Positions 1 through 6,091 of a stretch of 7,992 bases of DNA are shown here, in pieces (within the stretch, counting starts at the first letter, position 1; each line of letters begins with the position of its first letter). The position numbers and the translations under genes were made by a program. Source of the DNA: Candidatus Thorarchaeota archaeon (GTDB taxonomy: Archaea; Asgardarchaeota; Thorarchaeia; Thorarchaeales; Thorarchaeaceae); the NCBI GenBank assembly GCA_020355105.1, contig CP070658.1:997669-1005660 (forward strand). The letters are read 5' to 3'. The notes beneath the pieces were generated by a model. The model was not told where the DNA came from and ran no database searches. It worked only from the letters and a program-made list of their open reading frames with translations.

Positions 1-1065
1 GTAGATGAGTGCCATTACTAGTGCGACGAACGGGAAGATGTAGAGCTTGATCAGGTCTCCGAATGACGCGCCTATGTCGATGCCGACCCCGCCACTTCCC
101 GCCCCGAACATTATCGGGAAAATAGCGTCTGAGAAGTAGTATCCTGATGCCAGGAAGAAAGTGAGCGTTGCGGCTACCTCAGAAGAAATCTTCCATCTTG
201 TGTCGAGATCTTCTCTGCTTGACAAAGAACGACCTAGGGAGCTCATCGTATAGAAGAGGAAGAAGATCGAAACAGCGATTCCAACCAAGTCAAGTCCCAG
301 CGACGCACCTTGGCCTGCATTGTAGATGAAATAGGAAGAGTACAGAGAAATGAATAGCCCAATCAGTGCGAGGTTGACGAGTGTGGGCTTGTTGCGGTGG
401 CGAACCATAATGAGTCCATTCACGAAATTGAAGCCCATGACCAGAAGTGCGCCTGGCAGAATGGTAAGAAGAAGCCAGACGTTTGTGAAGACTAGGCCCT
501 GAATCACGGCAACGTAACCCAGAGTGACTACAATCACAAAGTAGCAAAAGAGGTTTGAGAATCCTATGAGCGCTCTGACGATCTTCCTGATTTCCGTAGT
601 CGCGGCGACATCTGCGTATCTCAGACTCGTCCTCGTGCTATAGTACGCCTGGAACGCAATCCAACCCACAAAGGCGACTCCGAATATGAGGAGTTCCAAG
701 ACTGGCATGGCAAAGAGGATGAAGAGGAGGAGAACGACTCCACTCACGATCATCCAAGGAATAACCCCGATGAAGGACTTGAGATATGACTCTTCGCTCG
801 CCAAGAATCTTTGAAGGCCGACTAGTGCTAAGAAAAGTGCTATGAGGAAGTATATAGGCCAGACGCCGGCTGCGAAGATGAAAACCGGGAGAAATGGAGC
901 GACAACGCCTGAACCATAGATTGCGATTAGTGTTACTCCTATTCTGCCAAGGATGGAGATCACAAAAGAACCGATTATGAAGAGTATCGTCAGCCATCTC
1001 AGACGTCTGGATGCCCAGAACAGCTTGAGTCCTTCAATGAAACTCGTCATAATAGGTATGTCCAT
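1..1065 (-). CDS. Multi-pass membrane protein, family not recognised (C-terminus beyond window)
   Basis: Reading the minus strand from near 1080 gives an uninterrupted frame to the window edge, so the protein is at least 355 residues and its stop lies outside. It is very hydrophobic, with about ten likely membrane spans (counted from the ATG at 1080: roughly 28-52, 61-88, 102-125, 127-146, 172-198, 200-222, 236-254, 262-281, 308-333 and 346 onward) joined by short basic or mixed loops such as RRLRW and RHRNKP. I see no catalytic or transporter signature and assign no function. Four in-frame ATGs cluster at 1092, 1080, 1071 and 1065. I chose 1065 because a GGAGG at 1074-1078 sits 8 nt before it, and an in-frame TAA lies just upstream of the cluster. 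It follows a thioredoxin-like gene on the same strand after about 50 nt, so the two are probably co-transcribed. Certain as a coding region; identity unknown. Confidence 0.85.
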   Translation of the reverse strand, partial: MDIPIMTSFIEGLKLFWASRRLRWLTILFIIGSFVISILGRIGVTLIAIYGSGVVAPFLPVFIFAAGVWPIYFLIALFLALVGLQRFLASEESYLKSFIGVIPWMIVSGVVLLLFILFAMPVLELLIFGVAFVGWIAFQAYYSTRTSLRYADVAATTEIRKIVRALIGFSNLFCYFVIVVTLGYVAVIQGLVFTNVWLLLTILPGALLVMGFNFVNGLIMVRHRNKPTLVNLALIGLFISLYSSYFIYNAGQGASLGLDLVGIAVSIFFLFYTMSSLGRSLSSREDLDTRWKISSEVAATLTFFLASGYYFSDAIFPIMFGAGSGGVGIDIGASFGDLIKLYIFPFVALVMALIY

Positions 1066-1073
1066 CTCCATTT

Positions 1074-1078
1074 CCTCC
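1074..1078 (-). promoter_or_regulatory. Shine-Dalgarno GGAGG that selects the start of the membrane protein
   Basis: On the minus strand GGAGG is followed by 8 nt and then ATG at 1065, an ideal distance. The same GGAGG overlaps the codons of a longer reading from ATG 1080, and lies only 2 nt from the ATG at 1071, too close to serve it. This makes 1065 the best start by sequence, although the longer starts cannot be excluded. Confidence 0.5.
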
Positions 1079-1116
1079 ATGCATCTTATCATTGCAGCCC
1101 TGGCTTGCTTTTATTT

Positions 1117-1590
1117 CTACGCTCTTGCCTCTGCGAGAACATGAACGAGCTCCGCCTCTAGCGTTGATTTCAGTGTCGGCTTCTCGATGATTGTCGCAAC
1201 TCTCTCCCCTCTTGAATCGAAGATCTCAATCCAGGGAATCGCGGTCGCTCCCCATTCCTCTATCTCCGGTGGCGAGGGCGGGATTCTCCACTGGTGCTCG
1301 GGATCCAGAGGGGCCGTCTTGACATTTCCGAAGATCCGGACATCCAACCCGATTTGCTCCTCTAGGTGCACCAGGACAGGAATTGCGTTCTTGCAGTCCT
1401 TGCACCAGCCAGCGCTCATAACGACCACGGTAAGATCGTCAGTCAGACCTCTCAGCTCTTCAGTACTGGATGGGTCGAGCTCGTATCCTTGATAGACTTC
1501 ATAGAACGAATCACGATGTTTGTCGTCCAAGCTCTTCATGTAGTCAGCCGCAGAATTGGTCCTACTTCTGATGTCTATGAGGTCTACCAT
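1117..1590 (-). CDS. Thioredoxin-fold protein with WCKDC active site
   Basis: This 157-residue protein is a cytosolic thioredoxin-family oxidoreductase candidate, with no signal peptide or membrane span. The active site is W62-C63-K64-D65-C66, placed after a hydrophobic strand (TVVVMSAG, 54-61) as in thioredoxins. A cis-proline candidate is I118-P119, followed by the strand WIEIFD and a glycine turn (SRGERV). An N-terminal extension of about 50 mostly helical residues precedes the fold, and the segment between the CxxC helix and the cis-Pro contains a proline-rich stretch (RIPPSPPEIEEWG). Both features resemble the thioredoxin-like group often annotated 'thioredoxin family protein' more than classical TrxA of about 105 residues. 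ATG 1590 is the only reasonable start, with an in-frame TGA a few codons upstream and no clear SD. It is the first gene of a likely two-gene unit with the downstream membrane protein and is divergent from the GTPase gene. Its redox partner is unknown. Confidence 0.88.
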   Translation of the reverse strand: MVDLIDIRSRTNSAADYMKSLDDKHRDSFYEVYQGYELDPSSTEELRGLTDDLTVVVMSAGWCKDCKNAIPVLVHLEEQIGLDVRIFGNVKTAPLDPEHQWRIPPSPPEIEEWGATAIPWIEIFDSRGERVATIIEKPTLKSTLEAELVHVLAEARA

Positions 1591-1592
1591 GG

Positions 1593-1605
1593 CGAGATAA
1601 TCTCG
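1593..1605. promoter_or_regulatory. 13-bp palindrome CGAGAT-A-ATCTCG next to the thioredoxin-like start codon
   Basis: Two perfect 6-bp arms flank a single central A, ending 2 nt from the ATG of the thioredoxin-like gene. In DNA this could be a repressor operator; in RNA a one-base loop would strain a hairpin, so an operator fits better. No protein is known to bind it; the function is inference. Confidence 0.4.
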
Positions 1606-1711
1606 TCATGCAAGACCTCAAAAAGGATTCTGTAGGCACGCTAGAATCTCTCTGCGATGCATTGATTTGTGACGGCTGGGTATATCGCCTTAACGCTGAA
1701 AAGCAACATAC

Positions 1712-1727
1712 TACGAGAATACGAGAA
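1712..1727 (+). repeat. Tandem 8-mer TACGAGAA x2 upstream of the GTPase
   Basis: Two exact, adjacent copies of TACGAGAA lie 29 nt before the proposed GTPase start. The 8-bp period is shorter than a helical turn, so binding by two subunits on one face is not obvious. It may be a paired half-site or a chance slippage product. Confidence 0.45.
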
Positions 1728-1741
1728 GTAAGCTCGATATT

Positions 1742-1749
1742 GGAAGGTG
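1742..1749 (+). promoter_or_regulatory. Shine-Dalgarno GGAAGGTG for the CTG-started GTPase
   Basis: The AGGTG part matches the anti-SD of archaeal 16S rRNA and ends 6 nt before CTG 1756. It sits across an in-frame TGA at 1750-1752, so translation of this frame cannot begin any earlier than 1753. Confidence 0.5.
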
Positions 1750-1755
1750 TGAATC

Positions 1756-2301
1756 CTGGCAGCTGAGGTCTACAAGGCCATAGTTCTCGGCCCTCCCAAC
1801 GTGGGAAAGAGCTCTCTGATTAGAAGACATCAGGTTGGAGAGTTCTCTGAGACCTATACTGCGACTGTGGGACTAGACATGAAAGCAACGACCTTCAATT
1901 TCCCCTCTGGCTCAGTTATTCTGACAGTGGTGGACATTGGTGGACAGGAAACCTTCTCCGGTCTTAGAAGCCGGTTCTTTGCTGGTGCTCACCACATTAT
2001 ACTAGTCTTTGACAAGACTAATCGCTCAACCTTTGACTTGATTCCCGAATGGCACGAGTCGCTTACCAAGAATGTCAACATTCCGGACCACTTGTTTCCG
2101 AGGGGTTCGTTGGTCGGAAACAAGGCCGACTTGGAGGACGCCATCCAAGTCACCACTGAGGAGGCAAAGCGGCTCGCAGGTATTCTGACACTTGAGTACT
2201 TCGATGCCAGTGCAAAGACGGGTCTGAATGTCGCAGAGATATTTCTGCATGCAGCATCTGAGTCAAGGCAGTTAGGCAAAATCATCTCTCAATCAGGATA
2301 A
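1756..2301 (+). CDS. Ras/Rab-superfamily small GTPase
   Basis: A 181-residue single-domain G protein that would cycle between GTP and GDP forms. Numbering from the proposed CTG start, all five G motifs are present: G1 P-loop GPPNVGKSS (12-20); G2 threonine T37 in YTATVGLD; G3 DIGGQE (60-65) with the catalytic-type Q64; G4 NKAD (122-125); G5 SAK (152-154). Switch II onward (FFAGAHHIILVFD) reads like Rab/Ras. The GGQ of G3 is the Arf-like form, and the residue matching Ras Gly12 is Pro14. There is no N-terminal Gly for myristoylation and no C-terminal Cys for prenylation, so no lipid anchor is visible. No ATG, GTG or TTG exists between the in-frame TGA at 1750 and a GTG at 1801 that falls inside the P-loop; starting there would delete strand beta-1. 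CTG 1756 has a well-spaced SD. A membrane metalloprotease gene follows 78 nt later on the same strand. The family call is secure; the start is inferred. Confidence 0.93.
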   Translation: MAAEVYKAIVLGPPNVGKSSLIRRHQVGEFSETYTATVGLDMKATTFNFPSGSVILTVVDIGGQETFSGLRSRFFAGAHHIILVFDKTNRSTFDLIPEWHESLTKNVNIPDHLFPRGSLVGNKADLEDAIQVTTEEAKRLAGILTLEYFDASAKTGLNVAEIFLHAASESRQLGKIISQSG

Positions 2302-2363
2302 CAAGCTACTGTGCCAAGAGTTAAAAACCAGCCACATCTGACGTTTCTTCACTGCGACGTTAC

Positions 2364-2376
2364 GGAAGGCGAGGGA
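2364..2376 (+). promoter_or_regulatory. Purine-rich ribosome binding site deciding the metalloprotease start
   Basis: GGAAGGCGAGGGA lies 3-10 nt before ATG 2380 and offers two SD-like cores. The earlier in-frame GTG at 2311 has no SD and would add 23 residues (PRVKNQPHL and onward) with no sign of conservation or signal function. This favours ATG 2380. Confidence 0.55.
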
Positions 2377-2379
2377 CAA

Positions 2380-3720
2380 ATGGCAGAATCGATTGAGCAG
2401 ATCAAGAAACGGAAATGGGCGGCCATCTACCTGTTCCTTATTCTGGATTTCGTGCAGATTCTCTTTGTTTCAATTCTCTATCTAGATGAGGAAAACCTAT
2501 TCCTTGTCGGTATTGACTTCAACCGGACTAATCCTATCGCCTCTGCGTCCCTGTTTGCCATAATCTGTATCTTTCAGCTGTTTCTGGTTTACTACGTGGC
2601 CATTGCTATGCAACGTAGCCCAGATCTAATCCGTTTGTATCCAAAGTTCGAGAAACCTGAGGAATGGCCTCTCCAATACTCAAGAGACGAGATAGTTGAG
2701 TGGACCCAAGAAGTGGCCAAGAAGTGCGAAGTATCTGTGCGAACTATCTATCTGATGAAGTCACCGCTTCCGAATGCATTCACTTTCAGCCTTCCAGGAC
2801 TCGGTTCAACTGTGGCGGTACATAGCAACATACTTGACATTCTCCAGCCCGATGAAGTGAAGGCGATACTGGCCCACGAGGTCGGTCACATATCCAATCG
2901 TGATTCGGTTATTCAGATATTCGCAAGGATGCCGGCATTCTTCGTTGACACCATCTATCTATACATCTACCTGCGCATAGTTATGGGAATCACCAACGCC
3001 ATCTTTCTGGACTCAAATCTTGAGTGGGCAGGAATCAGAATTGGAATGCTTCTCGTGTTCTTTTTCTTCTCTCGTTTCCTGTCCGTCATCACTCAGGCTG
3101 TAATGCAGAAGGGGTCTCGTGAGGCTGAGCTCTTGTCTGATTACCATGCAGCAGAGATGGAGGGAGTTGAGCCAACGATTAATGGGCTGATTCGTCTCGG
3201 ACAGAGATCAGAAGCTGTCACTGCGCTCATTGAGGAAATCCGATGGCTTGAGTCTCTCAATCCAGAGCGTAGTGGGGCAGTAACCAGGAAGGAATTGTTA
3301 CGGATGATTGAGCTCTACCCACTTGATGGCATTGATGAGAACAACGCCAGAGAGGTGGCTCCCTGGGTGTTTCTCTCCACTCGACTCAGGCACATGAGGG
3401 AAGTCTACGGCCTTAGTCTCTCTGATGATCAGATTAAGGAGGCCGTGGAACCTGCAATGAGTGTGATTGATGAGAAACGTCCGAAGAAAGAGGAAGAAAC
3501 CACAGACAAGAAGAAGCGAGGCACCGTCGATTGGCGTACTGTAGACTATGATGGAGACCGCAGGCTGTCAGCTGAAGAACTGAAGGATCTCCTGGAAATC
3601 CTGCGAAACAATCCCGAGAAACTGATGTTTGACAGCGAGGTAGGCATGGACTTGCTAGCTGTGAGCCACCCTGACTTTCGCAGACGAGTGTTGACCATTG
3701 CGGATGCCTTTGGCTTATGA
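2380..3720 (+). CDS. M48-family (HtpX/Ste24-like) membrane zinc metalloprotease with an EF-hand
   Basis: This 446-residue membrane peptidase probably cleaves misfolded or unneeded membrane proteins. Two spans sit at the N-terminus (about 13-35 and 53-76). The zinc motif is H166-E-V-G-H170, with the two His as ligands and E167 as catalytic base. Two further hydrophobic segments follow (about 187-209 and 216-243). The third ligand is E250 in SREAELLSD, which aligns position for position with the SRxREYxAD signature of HtpX-type enzymes. The C-terminal 'HP' element of the family is kept as AVSHPDFRRRV. A charged Lys/Glu-rich linker (about 361-385) and a single EF-hand loop, DYDGDRRLSAEE (389-400), lie between the catalytic part and this element. 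Ligand positions 1, 3, 5, 9 and 12 of the loop are filled (D, D, D, S, E), but position 6 is Arg instead of the usual Gly. The stop overlaps the end of the convergent exporter gene by 6 bp. The protease call is secure; calcium binding is inferred. Confidence 0.93.
   Translation: MAESIEQIKKRKWAAIYLFLILDFVQILFVSILYLDEENLFLVGIDFNRTNPIASASLFAIICIFQLFLVYYVAIAMQRSPDLIRLYPKFEKPEEWPLQYSRDEIVEWTQEVAKKCEVSVRTIYLMKSPLPNAFTFSLPGLGSTVAVHSNILDILQPDEVKAILAHEVGHISNRDSVIQIFARMPAFFVDTIYLYIYLRIVMGITNAIFLDSNLEWAGIRIGMLLVFFFFSRFLSVITQAVMQKGSREAELLSDYHAAEMEGVEPTINGLIRLGQRSEAVTALIEEIRWLESLNPERSGAVTRKELLRMIELYPLDGIDENNAREVAPWVFLSTRLRHMREVYGLSLSDDQIKEAVEPAMSVIDEKRPKKEEETTDKKKRGTVDWRTVDYDGDRRLSAEELKDLLEILRNNPEKLMFDSEVGMDLLAVSHPDFRRRVLTIADAFGL
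3544..3579 (+). other. EF-hand calcium-binding loop within the metalloprotease
   Basis: Codons 389-400 encode a 12-residue loop with acidic or hydroxyl ligands at positions 1, 3, 5, 9 and 12 and Leu at position 8, flanked by a helix-like stretch (ELKDLLEIL) on the exit side. I found no second EF-hand, so pairing would need dimerisation or another protein. Arg at position 6 is atypical and may weaken the turn. Confidence 0.7.
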
Positions 3721-5130
3721 TTCGATTTGGACTTGACTTTTTTCCTCCGCCGGACTCAAACCACGAAACGCCGAGATGATTCCGGCCAGAAGAGCTAGGA
3801 CGCAGAATGTCCAGATTGTCCATTGGAATGACTGTGTGTACGGTGCAGTGACTCGATATGCTTGGAAAACCGCAGTGACCAATGCGGTAGCCACGGAGAA
3901 GCCTGTCGTTCTTGCGATGTTTGTGAGTGCGCTGATTACACCCATGTATTCTCGCGGAGCAGAAGTCATAATGAAGTTCCCGTTGGCCACTGAGAAAGTC
4001 GAAAGTCCGAAACCCATGATGCCAATTCCGATGATAATCAGTGGAACGTTCGGAACTGAGAGTCCTATGAACATTAGCCCCAAAAGCTGCACTACAAGTC
4101 CAAATACAGTCTGACGCCTTGCCTTGACTCTCTCCGACATTAGACCAGCAAAGGGCCCTACTACAGAGATGACTATTGGATGCGCTGTGAGGATAAGTCC
4201 AGTGATGGACTGCGTGAACCCCAACTCTTCTTGAAGGAAGAATGGAAAAAGGAAGCTCAGAGGAACTATTGCCATGTATGACAGCAATGCCGAGAAGATG
4301 CTTGATGCTATGCGTCTGTCTGCGAGCAGGCCAGCTGGAATAATCGGGACTGAGAACCTCATCTCCCTAATCACAAAAGCCACAAACGAGATTGTGATGA
4401 TTGACACTAGCGTCATTGACACAATCAGCTCTGAGGTAGTGGCAACCGAAACGTAGTAGATCAAAGTGAACAGAAAGGTGAAAAACAGCCCGGCTCCGAT
4501 TGTATCGAATGTCGTTTCCCTCACGAGTTCAGTTTCAGGAACCACTTTCTGGACAACCATGAACCCGAGAACGCCGATTGGAAGATTGATGAGAAATATG
4601 CTCTGCCAACCGAAATATTGACTGAGTATCCCACCGACTACAGGCCCGAAACCCAGCGCGGCAGCCAAGACAATCGAGTTCAATCCGATGGCGCGGCCCC
4701 GATTCTGAGGGGTTGTGAAGTATGTGACCAAGGCCAAACCATTTGCAGTCATCATGCTCGCACCAAGTGCTTGGAAGACTCTCGAAGACACCAGGATGAC
4801 CAGGCCGGGACTCAATGCACAAAGGAGTGAGCCTGTGATGAAGACCAGCATTCCTGTTTGGAAGACTCGGGTCTTGCCGTACCTATCTCCCAGCTTGCCC
4901 ATCAGCGGCATGAACGAGGTGATGACCAGAAGATACGACAGGACAATCCATTGAATCTCGGTCATTGTCACTCCCAGATTTCCTGCCATCGTGACAAGTG
5001 ATACATTGACAATCGAGGCATCAAGAGCACCTAGGAATACTCCAAAACTGGTGGCGCCAACAATCTTGTAGGGGCCGGGCACTGAGAGCCCCGCTGTGCC
5101 TGATGTCTGTTGGCCTCCAATATTGGTCAT
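3715..5130 (-). CDS. MFS exporter, DHA2 type (EmrB/QacA-like, drug:H+ antiporter)
   Basis: A 471-residue major facilitator protein whose length and hydrophobic pattern fit the 14-span DHA2 group of proton-driven multidrug exporters. Signatures in order: motif D1-like LDASIVNVSL (36-45); motif A GKLGDRYGKTR (78-88) in the loop between spans 2 and 3; the motif B arginine R117 in RVFQALGA; and motif C ALGFGPVVGG (158-167) in span 5, typical of antiporters. The start is firm, because an in-frame TAA directly precedes ATG 5130 and the next Met is inside span 1. The final Ser codon and stop overlap the 3' end of the convergent protease gene. The upstream region has a TATA-like element 24-31 nt before the ATG, flanked by near-identical 10-mers. 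The substrate cannot be told from sequence; toxic hydrophobic compounds are the usual cargo. No regulator gene is adjacent. Confidence 0.92.
   Translation of the reverse strand: MTNIGGQQTSGTAGLSVPGPYKIVGATSFGVFLGALDASIVNVSLVTMAGNLGVTMTEIQWIVLSYLLVITSFMPLMGKLGDRYGKTRVFQTGMLVFITGSLLCALSPGLVILVSSRVFQALGASMMTANGLALVTYFTTPQNRGRAIGLNSIVLAAALGFGPVVGGILSQYFGWQSIFLINLPIGVLGFMVVQKVVPETELVRETTFDTIGAGLFFTFLFTLIYYVSVATTSELIVSMTLVSIITISFVAFVIREMRFSVPIIPAGLLADRRIASSIFSALLSYMAIVPLSFLFPFFLQEELGFTQSITGLILTAHPIVISVVGPFAGLMSERVKARRQTVFGLVVQLLGLMFIGLSVPNVPLIIIGIGIMGFGLSTFSVANGNFIMTSAPREYMGVISALTNIARTTGFSVATALVTAVFQAYRVTAPYTQSFQWTIWTFCVLALLAGIISAFRGLSPAEEKSQVQIES
3738..3743 (+). terminator. Possible archaeal T-tract terminator after the protease gene
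   Basis: A run of six T begins 18 nt after the protease stop codon. Archaeal RNA polymerase can terminate at T-rich tracts without a hairpin. The tract lies inside the 3' end of the convergent exporter gene (antisense to its EEKS codons), so coding constraint could also explain it. Weak support. Confidence 0.3.
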
Positions 5131-5250
5131 TTATGACTACGCCTCAGTGGGGAGATTAACCGCCTGAGTGACACCCCTCAATTAAGGGTATGGCTCTGCC
5201 CACAAGAAGCCTGTCGGAAGTGTTTTCTTTGACTGTGATTCGTCCGATTC
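5131..5250. promoter_or_regulatory. Divergent promoter region, exporter and nucleotidyltransferase genes
   Basis: On the minus strand GGTTAATC (5154-5161) is a TATA candidate at a distance that would give a nearly leaderless exporter mRNA. On the plus strand CAATTAAG (5179-5186) is a weak TATA candidate for the nucleotidyltransferase. It sits inside an imperfect 17-bp palindrome (5173-5189, outer arms ACCC/GGGT). No SD precedes ATG 5251. Confidence 0.4.
5140..5170. repeat. Two 10-mers CGCCT(C/G)AGTG spaced 21 bp apart
   Basis: CGCCTCAGTG (5140-5149) and CGCCTGAGTG (5161-5170) differ at one base, and their starts are 21 bp apart, close to two helical turns. They flank the TATA candidate of the exporter. 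The proximal copy reads TGAGG on the minus strand and could partly double as an SD 11 nt from the ATG. Operator function is inferred. Confidence 0.45.
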
Positions 5251-6066
5251 ATGGACGACTTCTACCAGCTTCACAAGAGCGCAAGACATGACGTTCGTGT
5301 CTGTCTTCAGGTCTGGACAGAGTTGCTTCGAGAGAGCCAGGGAGAACGGCTCGACTTCGCATACGCCAAGGGGTCCTCAATCAAGAATTGGGAATCTGCA
5401 ATTGACTATGTTCCTGTCTTGAGCGACGTTGACATACACGTTCATCTGACAGATGATGAAGGGCTATTCGCAGCCGAAGACGATCCCTTCGCTGCCGCGA
5501 CGGAGCTTTCAAGAACATTTGAGATGAGATTCTACGAGAGAGAACCTGAGCCGCTACACTTTCCCAGGTCCCAGATAGTTCTGTTGAACGATGCACTAAG
5601 GGAAGAGAGGTTTTCGCCACCGAGGTTAGATGATATTCAGCCCATAATTGGCCAACCTCATTTCTCCTACACGCCCTCTCCTGAGGAGATGCGGAACCAT
5701 GATTTGCAGAACCTCCTCGAGCTGAGAGATTTCTTGGACACAGTACCCATGAGAACGCTTGACCGGGCAGGGTTTGACTACTGGTCCCTGATTAGATACA
5801 TGACGTGGAGGGTCGCTCCGTCTCCAGTACGCTTAATCACTCAGACACATGGCGATCCCATGGAGGTCTGGACTTGGAACCGTACAAGAATCACTGACGT
5901 ACTGAAGGCGCTGGGCTATAGCAGCATTGAAGAACACTATAGAGGCTTCTATGAGGTTGGTTGGCGGCTATTCCTATCACAGTTCAGAAGCTCAGATGAC
6001 TACCGTGGTGTGGTCACGAACGGGTACTACGTCCTGAAGGAGTGCTGGGAAGTAGCCTCTTCATAG
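5251..6066 (+). CDS. Nucleotidyltransferase-fold protein (DNA polymerase beta superfamily-like)
   Basis: A 271-residue soluble protein whose N-terminal third looks like a minimal nucleotidyltransferase fold. It has a helix, then AKGSS with the G41-S42 pair, a 16-residue gap, and the acidic strand motif SDVDIHVHL carrying D59 and D61, the expected metal ligands. A later strand IVLLND (D114) could supply the third carboxylate. The Gly-Ser to Asp spacing is slightly longer than in most family members. The C-terminal half is rich in Trp, Tyr and Arg (for example MTWRVAPSPVRL, and VWTWNRTR) and is probably helical; this part could set substrate choice. The substrate may be a small molecule, protein or nucleic acid; I cannot tell, and I see no toxin-antitoxin partner such as a HEPN gene beside it. 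It stands alone, divergent from the exporter, with ATG 5251 lacking an SD. Fold call moderately sure; function unknown. Confidence 0.75.
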   Translation: MDDFYQLHKSARHDVRVCLQVWTELLRESQGERLDFAYAKGSSIKNWESAIDYVPVLSDVDIHVHLTDDEGLFAAEDDPFAAATELSRTFEMRFYEREPEPLHFPRSQIVLLNDALREERFSPPRLDDIQPIIGQPHFSYTPSPEEMRNHDLQNLLELRDFLDTVPMRTLDRAGFDYWSLIRYMTWRVAPSPVRLITQTHGDPMEVWTWNRTRITDVLKALGYSSIEEHYRGFYEVGWRLFLSQFRSSDDYRGVVTNGYYVLKECWEVASS

Positions 6067-6091
6067 CCTGTGAGAGTGTTGACCCAACTTG

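Larger units (their letters stand above)
1591..1755. promoter_or_regulatory. Divergent intergenic region between thioredoxin-like and GTPase genes
   Basis: These 165 bp must hold both promoters. For the GTPase, a TATA-like stretch (GGTATATCG, about 1679-1687) would place a transcript start near 1707-1712. An 8-mer, TACGAGAA, is repeated exactly in tandem at 1712-1727. Its core ACGAGA also occurs in the palindrome beside the thioredoxin-like gene, on the minus strand. I found no convincing TATA box for the thioredoxin-like gene; a T-run near 1620 (minus CTTTTTGAGG) is only a weak candidate. Confidence 0.4.

Noticed and set aside
290..997. Open frames on the minus strand at 290-547 and 638-997
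   Set aside because: They overlap, in a different frame, the long minus-strand membrane-protein frame that is open across the whole stretch and has coherent membrane spans; the alternatives are Arg/Ser/His-rich with no fold-like pattern.
1801..1803. GTG 1801 as the GTPase start
   Set aside because: It would begin inside the P-loop, removing strand beta-1 and the first half of the nucleotide-binding motif.
2311..2379. GTG 2311 as the metalloprotease start
   Set aside because: No SD precedes it, and the extra 23 residues do not form a signal or membrane span. ATG 2380 has a purine-rich SD region.
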